NCBI GenBank assembly: GCA_019637645.1
Contig: JAHBVH010000108.1
Span: forward strand, 1-22,363
DNA length: 22,363 bases
Origin: Caldilineaceae bacterium
GTDB taxonomy: Bacteria > Chloroflexota > Anaerolineae > Caldilineales > Caldilineaceae
Direction: 5' to 3'
The notes under the pieces were generated by a model. It was not told the DNA's origin. It worked only from the letters and a program-made list of their open reading frames with translations, and searched no databases. Of the stretch, positions 14,760 to 22,363 are shown one piece after another (position 1 is the stretch's first letter; every line of letters begins with the position of its first letter). Position numbers and translations under genes: made by a program.

Positions 14760-17312
14760 TTATGCCCAACGGCTAACGCCGGTTTCATTGGGGTGAATCA
14801 ACCCGATGTGACGGGGGCGAGCGCGGACGCCAAAGCTGAGCACGCCACTGTCGCTTGGCGCGACTTCCGCTTGGTAGATCAGGGCTCCGTTTTCTTGACC
14901 AACAGCCTGCATCGGCGTGACTTGGGGATTGGCTAACTGATTCTGACCATTGACTGTGCCAGCTAACAATTCAACCGCCACTCCAGCTTCGGACAGACCG
15001 TTGAGCCAGACGCGGGCGATGATCCGCACGTTGTCACCAACTGTGACTTGGTTGACACTTTGGACTTCGGCTTGCAGATGAAGGGCTTGCCACTGTTGAG
15101 CTAGGCGTCCTTTCCAAGCGGCGACATCGCGCGCCAGGGCATAGTGATCAGCGGTGAAGCGTTCCTGATTGGCGGCGGCAGGCAGGTAGTATTGGATGGT
15201 GTAATCTTTCACCATCCGCTTCATGCTAAACTGTGGTGCGCAGGTGCGAATGGCATTTTTCATCGCTTTGACCCACGCCACGGGCACGCCTTGAGCATCG
15301 CGCGTATAGAAGAGCGGGATGATCTCATCCTCCAAGGTTGCATAGAGATTGAGGACATCGGCCTCATCTTGGGTTGCTTCGTCTTTATATTCGCGCTCTT
15401 CACCAATCGACCAGCCGTTCGTGCCATCATAGCCCTCAACCCACCAGCCATCAAGCACACTAAAGTTGGGAATCCCACAGAGCGATGCCTTTTGGCCGCT
15501 GGTGCCGCTGGCTTCGTGGGGCCGCCGTGGGTTATTGAGCCAGACATCCACGCCAGCAATTAACTGGCGGGCAATGTGCATATCATAGTTTTCGACGAAA
15601 ACAATCTTCCCCCGAAATTCTGGGCGTTGGCTGAGCTGATAGATCTGTTGGATCAACCCTTTGCCGGGTTCATCCGCTGGGTGGGCCTTGCCACTAAAGA
15701 CAATCTGGACGGGCCGTTCGGGGTCGTTCAATAGACGGAGAAGACGGGCTTCATCGCGAAAGATCAGGGTTGCTCGCTTATAGGTTGCAAAGCGCCGCGC
15801 AAAACCCAGGGTCAGCGCATGGGGGTTGAGCAGCTGCTCCGCTTCCTGGATACGGCGTGTGCCTTCGCCATAGCGCAAATATTGGCGACGCGCGCGCTGG
15901 CGGACCATGGCAACCATTTTCTCTTTGCGCTCTTCATGAACAGCCCATAGCTCGCTATCCGGAATTTGGTCAATGCTAGCCCAAGTTGCCGGGGTATCCA
16001 CCTCTTCTAGCCAATGCGGCGGCAGGTACTGGCTATATAGCTTTTTCAGTTCCAACGCCAACCATGTCTTGGTATGGACACCGTTGGTGATATGCCCAAT
16101 CGGCGTCTGCTCCATCGGCGTATCCGGCCAAAGGAATTGCCACATCGCCCGGCTCACTTCCCCATGCAACTTGCTGACGCCATTGGCATGGCTGCTCAGG
16201 CGGATGGCTAGGACAGTCATGCTATATTGGGGCCCCCAAGGTAGCTCTTGGCGGGCAAAACCAATAAAATGGTCGCGGTCGATGCCTAACTGTCCCCAAT
16301 ATTGCCAGAAAAATTTTTCGACCATTTCAAAGGCGAACGCATCATTCCCGGCTGGCACGGGGGTATGGGTGGTGAAAAGGGCATTGGCGCGTACCACTTC
16401 CACCGCTTCTTGGAAAGAGAGCCCTTGGCCCTGGACCAATTCGCGGATCCGCTCTAGGCCCAGAAAGGCACTATGGCCTTCGTTCATATGCCAAACCGCG
16501 GGGCTATAGCCCAAGGCGCGGACGGCCCGCACCCCACCGATCCCCAACACCACTTCTTGACTAATGCGCATTTCCCGGTCGCCGCCATAGAGCCGCGCGC
16601 TCAGCTCCCGATCCTGGGGTGCATTGCGGGGCACGTCGGTGTCCATTAGGAAGATAGGGATGCGCCCCACTTGGATGCGCCATACTTTGGCATAGACAGT
16701 GCGGCCAGGGAGATCGACATTGATCAGGACTTCGCGCCCCTGGGGATCGAGCGCGGGCGTCACCGGCATTTCGGCAAAGTCGATCTTCTCGTATTCCGCC
16801 TGTTGTCGCCCTTCAGGGTCGATGCGTTGCGTGAAATAGCCTTGGGGGTAGAGAAAGCCTACTCCAATAAAGGGCAGGTTGAGGTCACTCGCTTCTTTGC
16901 AGTGATCACCACTGAGGACACCCAGGCCACCACTATAGATGGGTAGGGCTTCGTGGAGGCCAAACTCGGCGCTAAAATAGGCAATGATCGATTGGCGCTG
17001 ATCGGCATGGTTGCTACTAAACCAATCACCTTCTGCGCAAGACATATACTCATCAAAGCTCGTCAACACCGCGGTATATTCTTGCCGATAGGTTGGATCA
17101 GCCGCGGCCTCATCTAGGCGCTGTTGGTGGACATTGCGCAAAAACTTAACCGGATTATGGTTGGTTCGTTCCCAGAGCTCGGTATCAATCCGCGCATAGA
17201 GGGCTTGCGCCGCCGGTTCCCAACTCCACCATAGGTTGTAGGCCAACTCTTGTAGGCGCCCAATGGTGTCAGGGATTTTAGGGAAAACCGATACTTTACC
17301 AATAATATTCAT
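14760..17312 (-). CDS. glgP: Alpha-glucan (glycogen) phosphorylase, GT35, DUF3417 type
   Basis: 850 residues, the usual size for the bacterial/archaeal alpha-glucan phosphorylase branch that starts with a DUF3417-like helical domain (LQELAYNLWWSWEPAAQ, about 19-35). These PLP enzymes release glucose-1-phosphate from alpha-1,4-glucans. Visible signatures are YFSAEFGLHEALPIYSGGLG (112-131), the loop WHMNEGHSAF (274-283), THTPVPAGND (315-324), ITNGVH (408-413), GFARRFATYKR (503-513), VENYDMHIARQL, and the PLP-lysine segment EASGTSGQKAS with Lys608. The last 110 residues are the beta-rich tail common to this branch. An AGGAG lies 13 bases before the ATG, which is longer than usual, and no nearer in-frame start exists. 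The glycosyltransferase downstream follows closely. Mobilisation of storage glucan is the likely role. Confidence 0.95.
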   Translation of the reverse strand: MNIIGKVSVFPKIPDTIGRLQELAYNLWWSWEPAAQALYARIDTELWERTNHNPVKFLRNVHQQRLDEAAADPTYRQEYTAVLTSFDEYMSCAEGDWFSSNHADQRQSIIAYFSAEFGLHEALPIYSGGLGVLSGDHCKEASDLNLPFIGVGFLYPQGYFTQRIDPEGRQQAEYEKIDFAEMPVTPALDPQGREVLINVDLPGRTVYAKVWRIQVGRIPIFLMDTDVPRNAPQDRELSARLYGGDREMRISQEVVLGIGGVRAVRALGYSPAVWHMNEGHSAFLGLERIRELVQGQGLSFQEAVEVVRANALFTTHTPVPAGNDAFAFEMVEKFFWQYWGQLGIDRDHFIGFARQELPWGPQYSMTVLAIRLSSHANGVSKLHGEVSRAMWQFLWPDTPMEQTPIGHITNGVHTKTWLALELKKLYSQYLPPHWLEEVDTPATWASIDQIPDSELWAVHEERKEKMVAMVRQRARRQYLRYGEGTRRIQEAEQLLNPHALTLGFARRFATYKRATLIFRDEARLLRLLNDPERPVQIVFSGKAHPADEPGKGLIQQIYQLSQRPEFRGKIVFVENYDMHIARQLIAGVDVWLNNPRRPHEASGTSGQKASLCGIPNFSVLDGWWVEGYDGTNGWSIGEEREYKDEATQDEADVLNLYATLEDEIIPLFYTRDAQGVPVAWVKAMKNAIRTCAPQFSMKRMVKDYTIQYYLPAAANQERFTADHYALARDVAAWKGRLAQQWQALHLQAEVQSVNQVTVGDNVRIIARVWLNGLSEAGVAVELLAGTVNGQNQLANPQVTPMQAVGQENGALIYQAEVAPSDSGVLSFGVRARPRHIGLIHPNETGVSRWA

Positions 17313-17451
17313 GATAAAACAATCACTCCTTTATCCAAGGCGGGTGGGGTAACCTATGTGCAACGAGCGTCATGCCAGCGGTTACATCCTTAGCAAAAGC
17401 TTATTGTACAAAAGATGAGGGGAAAATGCGAATTTTTTTGGAGGCTGGAGG

Positions 17452-17486
17452 CTGGAGACTAGAGACTTACACGCTCTAGTCTCCAG
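17452..17486. terminator. Perfect 13-bp hairpin just after the MFS gene
   Basis: CTGGAGACTAGAG (17452-17464) and its exact reverse complement (17474-17486) flank a 9-base loop, four bases beyond the MFS stop. The outer side carries a tandem GGAGGCT duplication. On the transcribed strand the stem is followed by purines, then an A-run, not a T-run. Confidence 0.6.
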
Positions 17487-17489
17487 TCC

Positions 17490-18884
17490 CTATGCTAACT
17501 GGCGTAATTGGGGTGTTTTGTAGATGACAATGAGGGAGAGCACTAACGCGATCAGCGCGCTACTGGCAATGGCCTCGCCGAGGCCCCACTGTTCTGCCAC
17601 CGCACCGATAGCCAAGTTGCCAAAGGGTGTGAAGCCAAAGAAGGTCAAGGTATAGAGACTCATGACCCGTCCCCGCATTTCGTCGCTAATATTGGTCTGG
17701 AGCAGAGTGTTGATCAGGGTGAATTGGCTCATAAAGCCCATGCCCAAAAAGACACCCAGGATCAATGCCACAGGGTAGGAGCGGTTGAGGGCAAAACCAC
17801 AGAGTACAATCGGAAAAGCAATGGCACTGATCGCGAGCCATTGGCCGCGTTGACCATGATCGCCATAGCGGGCAATGAAGTATGCCGTGATAATCGCGCC
17901 TATCCCAGCGGCTGTATTCAGCGCGCCAAAGGCTGTGGCATCTTGTTGCAAATTCTTATCCACAAACGCGGGTAAAATGGTGCTGTAGGTAATGCCAAAA
18001 CAACTGATAATAAAGGCCATCATGAGCAAGGCACGCACTTTTTCAATGCTATTGGCATAGGCTACCCCACTCTGTAGCTGTTGCCAAGGTGACAACCGCA
18101 AGGCGCTTACTTGGTGTGGCGGCAACCGCATGGCGATGAGCCCTAGGATCACGGCCAAGAAGGTGAGTCCATTCCAAAAGAAGCACCACCCAGCCCCAAC
18201 CGCGGCCAGGAGAATGCCGCCAATGGCCGGACCAAAGATCCGCGCCCCGTTAAAGGTCATTGAATTGAGCGCAATGGCGTTAGGTAAATCCTCGCGCCCC
18301 ACCATCTCTACGACAAAGGCTTGACGGGCGGGGCCATCAAAGGCGTTGACAACGCCTAGCCCTACCGCAAGGGCGACTACATGCCAAACCTCGACAATGC
18401 CCATCATCGTCAATGCGGCCAAGATAAAGGCAAAGATCATGGAGGCCGTTTGGGTAATAACCAGTAGCGTTCGCTTGGGAACCCGATCAACAATGACACC
18501 GCCCCACGGTGTAATAAAGAGGGCTGGCAAGGCCGACGCAAAGCCCACAATGCCCAGCGCTAGCTCGGATTGGCTCAGTTCATAGACAAGCCAACCTTGG
18601 GCAATGATCTGCATCCAAGTGCCCACGCTGGAAATGAGTTGGCCTAGAACAAAGAGCTGGAAATTGCGATGACGCAAGGCTGCAAAGGTCTTTGGTAGGC
18701 GAAATTGCCGCGCCCGGATTGGCAGCACTTCCGGCGGAATATTGGGCAGGCGCGGGGGCTGAATCTCCGGTGCCGTCATGGCGACTTCCAAGGTACTCTG
18801 TTCGATCTGCCCCTCTTTCTCTGACATACGCTGATCTTGTCCTGATCTCGCTGCACGCGGTCGGCTCCGTTGCTGTTCCTCCAA
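17490..18884 (-). CDS. MFS exporter (MFS_3 / EntS-like)
   Basis: Up to 464 residues with about 12 membrane helices after a long hydrophilic, proline-rich N-terminal tail (about 1-65). The segment [20 protein letters not shown] followed by [17 protein letters not shown] is typical of the EntS-like MFS group of proton-driven exporters. MFS motif A appears as [11 protein letters not shown] (128-138). The start at TTG 18884 has GGGAG 9 bases upstream; in-frame ATGs at 18827 and 18779 are alternatives that only shorten the tail. The gene follows a MarR-family regulator by about 70 bases on the same strand, a classic regulator-pump arrangement, so export of a toxic or signalling small molecule under MarR control is likely. 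The substrate is unknown. Confidence 0.9.
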   Translation of the reverse strand: MEEQQRSRPRAARSGQDQRMSEKEGQIEQSTLEVAMTAPEIQPPRLPNIPPEVLPIRARQFRLPKTFAALRHRNFQLFVLGQLISSVGTWMQIIAQGWLVYELSQSELALGIVGFASALPALFITPWGGVIVDRVPKRTLLVITQTASMIFAFILAALTMMGIVEVWHVVALAVGLGVVNAFDGPARQAFVVEMVGREDLPNAIALNSMTFNGARIFGPAIGGILLAAVGAGWCFFWNGLTFLAVILGLIAMRLPPHQVSALRLSPWQQLQSGVAYANSIEKVRALLMMAFIISCFGITYSTILPAFVDKNLQQDATAFGALNTAAGIGAIITAYFIARYGDHGQRGQWLAISAIAFPIVLCGFALNRSYPVALILGVFLGMGFMSQFTLINTLLQTNISDEMRGRVMSLYTLTFFGFTPFGNLAIGAVAEQWGLGEAIASSALIALVLSLIVIYKTPQLRQLA

Positions 18885-18957
18885 GATGGCACACTCCCAT
18901 TCTAGTCTATTACACAGAAAAATAAGATTGGTTTTCTCTCAAGCTGGTATCGTCAGC

Positions 18958-19407
18958 TCAAGGCCCCAAGGGAACCGCTGGTAGCACCGCGCGTAGGAGT
19001 GTCAGCGCCTCGATCACTTGGGCGCGTTCGGCTTCGGATAGGTGGACAAGGCTGGCCGCCAATGTGGTACGTGCATTGTCGCGGACGTGGGCGAGTTGTA
19101 TTGCGCCTTGGTCGGTTACTTGGAGCGCGACATAGCGTCGATCCGTCGGTGACGTGGTCCGCGCAATCAGGCCACGCTCAACCAGATTGCTAACTTGGGT
19201 AGACATAGAGGGGAGGGTCAGCCCCACATGCTCGGCAACCGCAGAGAGGGGTGCGCCAGGGCAGTGGGCCAAGAAGGCCAACGTGCGCAATTGGAGAACC
19301 GAAAGGTCGTGCCCGCGTTGGTGGCGCACGTGACGCCGAATCACTTGCATTACTTCGGGCACAACATCAAGCAGGGCATGGGCACAATCAGCGGCAGTGG
19401 GAGCCAT
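18958..19407 (-). CDS. MarR-family transcriptional regulator
   Basis: 149 residues, normal for MarR repressors, which bind palindromic DNA as dimers and release it on binding small phenolic ligands or on oxidation. The winged helix-turn-helix runs from about 52 to 101 (APLSAVAEHVGLTLPSMSTQ, recognition helix about 66-77, wing TSPTDRRYVALQVT with Asp89-Arg90-Arg91). Long N- and C-terminal helices provide dimerisation. It has one cysteine (Cys8) at the N-terminus and another at 49, so redox sensing is possible but not shown. A well-formed promoter with an overlapping inverted repeat lies directly upstream, indicating autorepression, and the MFS exporter downstream is the probable co-regulated partner. 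Confidence 0.93.
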   Translation of the reverse strand: MAPTAADCAHALLDVVPEVMQVIRRHVRHQRGHDLSVLQLRTLAFLAHCPGAPLSAVAEHVGLTLPSMSTQVSNLVERGLIARTTSPTDRRYVALQVTDQGAIQLAHVRDNARTTLAASLVHLSEAERAQVIEALTLLRAVLPAVPLGP

Positions 19408-19441
19408 TGTTCTCTCGATATGTTCTCAAGCTAGGGCCAAA

Positions 19442-19476
19442 ATACTTTGGAATCCTAATTACTTATTCCAGAGTAT
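19442..19476. promoter_or_regulatory. Probable MarR operator
   Basis: ATACTTTGGAAT (19442-19453) and ATTCCAGAGTAT (19465-19476) form a 12-bp inverted repeat with one mismatch and an 11-base spacer. It covers the -10 box and the expected start point of the marR promoter, 35-69 bases before the marR start codon. This is the expected place and symmetry for autorepression. Confidence 0.75.
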
Positions 19477-19500
19477 ACTGCCGATGCGGTGTCGTGTCAA
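19472..19500 (-). promoter_or_regulatory. Sigma70-type promoter for marR-MFS
   Basis: On the minus strand TTGACA (19500-19495, full consensus) is followed after exactly 17 bases by TATACT (19477-19472, five of six). It is the best promoter match I found in the window, and a strong one, consistent with repression by an overlapping operator. Confidence 0.8.
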
Positions 19501-19504
19501 AGAT

Positions 19505-19584
19505 GTAGGGCAGTGAGACAGAGGGGAGAGGGCAGAGGGTACATTCGTTTACAGCCCTACGGCCTCACTGTCCTACTGTCCTAC
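19505..19584. terminator. Imperfect hairpin across the LLM oxidoreductase stop
   Basis: The purine-rich arm 19505-19524 (GTAGGGCAGTGAGACAGAGG) pairs imperfectly with the pyrimidine-rich arm 19563-19584, which holds the tandem CCTACTGT units and includes the TAG stop (19583-19581). A short GTAGGGC/GCCCTAC pairing (19505-19511 with 19553-19559) is an alternative fold. It lies just upstream of the marR promoter and may insulate it. Confidence 0.45.
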
Positions 19585-20510
19585 TGCAATAGGGGAACAA
19601 CTTCATCCAGGAACAACTCCATGCCAGCCGTGCTAGGGAAATCGACGAGGCGGACAATGAGGTAGGTGACGCCGAGATCGACAAAAGCTTGGAGCTTGGC
19701 CGCGACTTGTTCGGGCGTGCCATAGATGGGCGCGTTCTGGTAGGGGGTGGCTTCGATAAGGCGCTGTGCTGCGGCCTCGGTTTTCGCGACGGCGACACAT
19801 TCCGCCGACCACGTTTTGACGATCGCGTCAAAGTCACGACCGATGGCGTCACAATGTTGGCGCAAGACGCCCAATTTATGGGCATAGTTTTCCAAGCTAC
19901 CGCCAGGAATGTTCCACCAATCCGCGTATTTGGCAACGACGCGCAGCGTCAACTGTTCACCGCCACCACCGATAAGCAAGGGCGGAATCGGATCGGGTTT
20001 AGGCATTAGGTAGGCGTCGTTGATTTGATAGTACTTGCCTTGAAAGCTCGCGGGTGTCTCCTGCCAGAGTTTATGAACGATTTGAATGGCTTCTTCTAGT
20101 TGGGCAATGCGTACGGCTGGTTTGGGGAAATCGTAGTGATAGGCTTGGTATTCTTCTTCCATCCACCCCGCGCCCATGCCAAAGAGAAAGCGCCCACCCG
20201 TGAGCCACTGGAGATTGGCTACCATCTTAGCCATGAGCCCCGGATTGCGATAGGCTTGGCAGAGAACGCTGCTACCCCATTTGAGCCTGGGATAGCAGGC
20301 GGCTAGGTAGGCAATGGTGGTCATACATTCAACATAAGGGGTATCATTGCTCTGGAACTTGGCCCATGGCCAGAAGTGATCATCAACCCAAACCGAATCC
20401 ACGCGGTCTTGCAGCAGATCCAGCATCATTGTGGTCTGCTGCATAAAGCGATTGGCATCACTGCCATCAACGGGGAATGAGTGCATGTGCCAGCCAAATT
20501 GGAGCGGCAT
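19581..20510 (-). CDS. LLM-class (luciferase-like) flavin or F420-dependent oxidoreductase
   Basis: 309 residues, a single TIM-barrel of the bacterial luciferase superfamily. Visible family marks are VWVDDHFWPW (40-49), the LKWGSSVLCQAYRNPGLMAK strand-loop, the cofactor-phosphate region GGRFLFGMGAGWMEEEY (105-121), and LLIGGGGEQLTLRVVAKYAD (178 onward). The GMGAGWMEEEY pattern is frequent in F420-dependent members, but FMN use cannot be excluded from sequence alone. AAAGGAG lies 8 bases before the ATG. It is a stand-alone cytoplasmic enzyme between hslO and marR, all on the minus strand; a promoter of its own was not evident. The reaction is not predictable beyond hydride transfer to or from a small organic molecule. 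Confidence 0.92.
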   Translation of the reverse strand: MPLQFGWHMHSFPVDGSDANRFMQQTTMMLDLLQDRVDSVWVDDHFWPWAKFQSNDTPYVECMTTIAYLAACYPRLKWGSSVLCQAYRNPGLMAKMVANLQWLTGGRFLFGMGAGWMEEEYQAYHYDFPKPAVRIAQLEEAIQIVHKLWQETPASFQGKYYQINDAYLMPKPDPIPPLLIGGGGEQLTLRVVAKYADWWNIPGGSLENYAHKLGVLRQHCDAIGRDFDAIVKTWSAECVAVAKTEAAAQRLIEATPYQNAPIYGTPEQVAAKLQAFVDLGVTYLIVRLVDFPSTAGMELFLDEVVPLLQ

Positions 20511-20545
20511 GTTGGTTTCTCCTTTTTTGTCATGTTGGGCCTATG

Positions 20546-20585
20546 CTAGCTTGGTTGCGCAGCGCTCGCTTTGCGCAATTGCTAG
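20546..20585 (-). terminator. Nested hairpin at the end of hslO
   Basis: The inner arms TTGCGCA (20555-20561) and TGCGCAA (20572-20578) are exact reverse complements, with GCG/CGC inside. The outer arms CTAGC (20546-20550) and GCTAG (20581-20585) include the hslO stop codon (20584-20582). It is GC-rich with no T-tract. Confidence 0.5.
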
Positions 20586-21451
20586 ACGGTTTCCAGGATG
20601 GTTTCCAAGGCTTCTACGCCAAAGAGATATTGTTGGTGACAAAAATAACAGTCAACCACCGCTTCACCTTCGGCTTGGAGCTGTTCCAAATCGACCCGCC
20701 CCAATGTGCGCAACGCCTGCTCTGCCCACGCCCAACTACAGGTACATTGGAATGCCAGGGGCCTGGTTTCCAGCACTTCATAGGCGATTCCCCTAAAGAG
20801 CGCGGCTAGGATCGTCTCGGGGCTATCGCCCGCCACGAACTGTGCCGCGATGGGCGGGAGGTCATCCAACCGCTCGGCCAGGTTGCGCAAGGTGGTTGGT
20901 TCGGCGTCGGGGAGCAATTGCAACAAGAGGCCACCCGCAGCGTGTAGCTCGCCGTTGTCTTTCATCTGTACGCCAATTTCTACGAGCGTTGGGGACTGTT
21001 CCGATTGCATAAAGTAGTAGATCAGATCACTATCGAGCTGACCACCCTGGCGGGGTACAATGCTTTCTGCCAGCTCCTTGAGCCCCACATCACGGACGAC
21101 GGTGAGGAGCCCATGCTGCCCCACGGCCGCCCCAAAATCAGTGGGCGATGTGGTTGGGGGCAAGGTTGCAGCCGGATTTGCCACATACCCACGCACGCGG
21201 CCATAGCTGTTACTTTCGGCCACTAACTTGCCAACCGGCCCGCGAGCATCCACCTTAATCGCCACCCGTTGCTGCACCTTGATGAGCGCACCTAGCATGG
21301 CCGCGGCGGTTAGCCCCTGTGCTAGGGTCGCCGTTGCTGTGGGCGAGGTCGCATGGCGGTGCGCGCCATCTTGCGCTAGATCTGTCGTGACACAGGCTAG
21401 GCCACGTACCCCCGCCTCTTTGGCTAAAATGCGTACTAGATAATCGCTCAC
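20582..21451 (-). CDS. hslO: Hsp33 redox-activated chaperone
   Basis: 289 residues, the normal length. Hsp33 is a cytoplasmic holdase activated when oxidation releases zinc from four cysteines. All four are present near the C-terminus: Cys236 and Cys238 (CTC) and Cys268 and Cys271 (CYFC), with a 29-residue gap as expected. The N-terminal domain has the family segments HATSPTATATLAQGLTAAAM and GPVGKLVAESNSYGRVRGYV, then SDLIYYFMQSEQSPT. The start is a GTG at 21451 with AAGGGG shortly upstream; no nearer ATG gives a full N-terminus. It stands alone between phoU and the LLM gene, with an 18-base palindrome in its upstream gap. Confidence 0.97.
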   Translation of the reverse strand: MSDYLVRILAKEAGVRGLACVTTDLAQDGAHRHATSPTATATLAQGLTAAAMLGALIKVQQRVAIKVDARGPVGKLVAESNSYGRVRGYVANPAATLPPTTSPTDFGAAVGQHGLLTVVRDVGLKELAESIVPRQGGQLDSDLIYYFMQSEQSPTLVEIGVQMKDNGELHAAGGLLLQLLPDAEPTTLRNLAERLDDLPPIAAQFVAGDSPETILAALFRGIAYEVLETRPLAFQCTCSWAWAEQALRTLGRVDLEQLQAEGEAVVDCYFCHQQYLFGVEALETILETV

Positions 21452-21565
21452 GCCCTACCCCTTCTATTTTCACTTACGTAGATATCGACCGATTGATTAC
21501 TCTTTATTGTAGCATAAGCTGGCGACGACAGGGCTATGGGAGTTCCTTGCACAGGCGCGCAAAAG

Positions 21566-21583
21566 CCGTCTACGCGTAGACGG
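21566..21583. promoter_or_regulatory. Perfect 18-bp palindrome upstream of hslO
   Basis: CCGTCTACGCGTAGACGG is its own reverse complement over its full length. It lies 115 bases before the hslO start and 91 bases after the end of phoU. On the minus strand it is followed by CTTTT, so a seven-bp stem with a CGCG loop could act as a terminator. Full dyad symmetry with no loop is, however, more typical of an operator. A weak -10-like TACAAT (21511-21506, minus strand) lies between it and hslO. Confidence 0.5.
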
Positions 21584-21647
21584 GACAGTGGTCATTCTAA
21601 ATACTACGAAACAAAGCCGAAGAGGTAAAACTTGGTGCTGATATCAT

Positions 21648-21691
21648 CCCGCGCCGGTGATGGCTTCGTCGCTGTCAGGGCTGGGCGCGGG
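21648..21691 (-). terminator. GC-rich inverted repeat around the phoU stop
   Basis: CCCGCGCC (21648-21655) and GGCGCGGG (21684-21691) are exact reverse complements; the phoU TGA (21677-21675) lies in the 28-base loop. It is not followed by a T-tract. Confidence 0.4.
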
Positions 21692-22355
21692 CGTCTGTAT
21701 TTAACTCTTTCAGTTGACCTGTTACGCGATAGATGACGCGCTCGGCAATATTCGTTGCCAAGTCGCCAAAGCGTTCTAACTCGCGGGCGACACGCAGCCG
21801 CTCATAGCTGCTTTCGATCTCTTCGGCAAGATTATCATCGGCCATTTGGTTGACCAACTTGCTAAAGACCTGTCCGTAAAGCTTGTCAACTTCATTATCC
21901 TGAGCCGCAACCAGGCGGGCCAAGGTGACACTGTCACTGGCATAGGCTTGCATCGACTGCCGTAGCATTGTTAAGACCAGGGTCCCCATCTGCTTGAGTT
22001 CCGGGAGGGGGAGCAGCTTCTGCTGTTGACGTAGCCGTGGAATGACCTTGGCAATCCCTTTGGCTTGGTCGCCCATGCGCTCTAGATCGACGATAATATT
22101 CATCACCGAGACAATCGTGCGCAGATCACGCGCGGCCGGCTGCTGTGTGACGATCACCGTAAAGCATTTTTCCTCGGTCTCAAAGCGCACACGGTTCACC
22201 TCATCATCCATCGTATGAACCTGTTGCGCCAGTTTGACATCCATGGTCTCCAGGGCCTGTAGCGCGACCAAAAGCTCCTCTTCGACCAACTTGCCCATGC
22301 GCAGAATATCATCGCGCAACTCTGTCAACTGTTGCTCAAACCGTCCACGTATCAT
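21675..22355 (-). CDS. phoU: Phosphate-signalling protein PhoU
   Basis: 226 residues made of two tandem three-helix PhoU repeats. PhoU links the Pst phosphate transporter to the PhoR/PhoB two-component system and binds metal clusters through E/D-x3-D motifs. Both are visible: LERMGDQAKGIAK (Glu92, Asp96) and LERFGDLATNIAERV (Glu194, Asp198). The N-terminus MIRGRFEQQLTELRDDILRM is the standard one. AGAGG directly abuts the ATG, closer than ideal. The 8 bases beyond do not show whether a pst operon lies upstream, as would be expected, and downstream there is no pho gene. Confidence 0.96.
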   Translation of the reverse strand: MIRGRFEQQLTELRDDILRMGKLVEEELLVALQALETMDVKLAQQVHTMDDEVNRVRFETEEKCFTVIVTQQPAARDLRTIVSVMNIIVDLERMGDQAKGIAKVIPRLRQQQKLLPLPELKQMGTLVLTMLRQSMQAYASDSVTLARLVAAQDNEVDKLYGQVFSKLVNQMADDNLAEEIESSYERLRVARELERFGDLATNIAERVIYRVTGQLKELNTDARAQP

Positions 22356-22363
22356 CCTCTTTG

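Noticed and set aside
15973..16509. 178-codon plus-strand frame within the phosphorylase gene
   Set aside because: The minus strand has unmistakable phosphorylase motifs throughout; the plus frame is Trp/Ser/Arg-rich with no family.
1695..19584. Intergenic hairpins as copies of one MITE or REP family
   Set aside because: Arms at different loci share only a purine-rich style and short words, not sequence, and no target-site duplications were seen.

Overview
The window reads as chromosomal DNA of moderate to high GC from a filamentous-type Chloroflexota bacterium. This rests on gene style rather than on a marker gene: a very large XRE/NB-ARC/TPR/WD40 regulator, a GT39-like membrane protein with the beta-rich C-terminal module common in that phylum, an exported hydrolase with a VFLPLI motif after its signal anchor, an LLM-class (probably F420) oxidoreductase and an ISAzo13-type transposase fragment. 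The phylum call is moderately confident; genus is not determined. Fourteen coding regions are supported, one cut by the left edge. No rRNA, tRNA or CRISPR array was seen.

Left part (1-3280, all minus strand): a partial EamA/DMT exporter translationally coupled to a CaiB/BaiF CoA-transferase, a long perfect hairpin, a cofactor-free perhydrolase/chloroperoxidase-type alpha/beta hydrolase, and an ISAzo13-type transposase fragment lacking its catalytic domain.

Centre (3280-12096): one plus-strand gene of 2123 codons encodes an N-terminal XRE helix-turn-helix, a first STAND ATPase with TPR-like repeats, a second STAND ATPase, and 14 WD40 repeats (two seven-bladed propellers' worth). Convergent to it is a probable two-gene operon of alpha/beta hydrolases, the first of them exported. 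The most striking signal is a four-site DNA element, GTGTGT-N4-GTGTGC-N17-GTGTGC-N4-GTGTGC, present with identical geometry at 3465-3513 (upstream of the regulator) and 12029-12077 (upstream of the hydrolase operon). I propose that these form one self-contained, operator-linked module, in which the STAND protein (or a relative) controls itself and a pair of esterase-like enzymes. A flanking-repeat origin for the module is the alternative.

Right part (12097-22363, all minus strand): an alpha-glucan phosphorylase followed by a GT39-like glycosyltransferase (operon-like), a MarR regulator plus MFS exporter with a clear sigma70-type promoter and overlapping operator, an LLM oxidoreductase, the redox chaperone Hsp33, and PhoU. 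Many gene ends carry an inverted repeat at or across the stop codon, usually with no T-tract. These may be this lineage's usual 3'-end signals.
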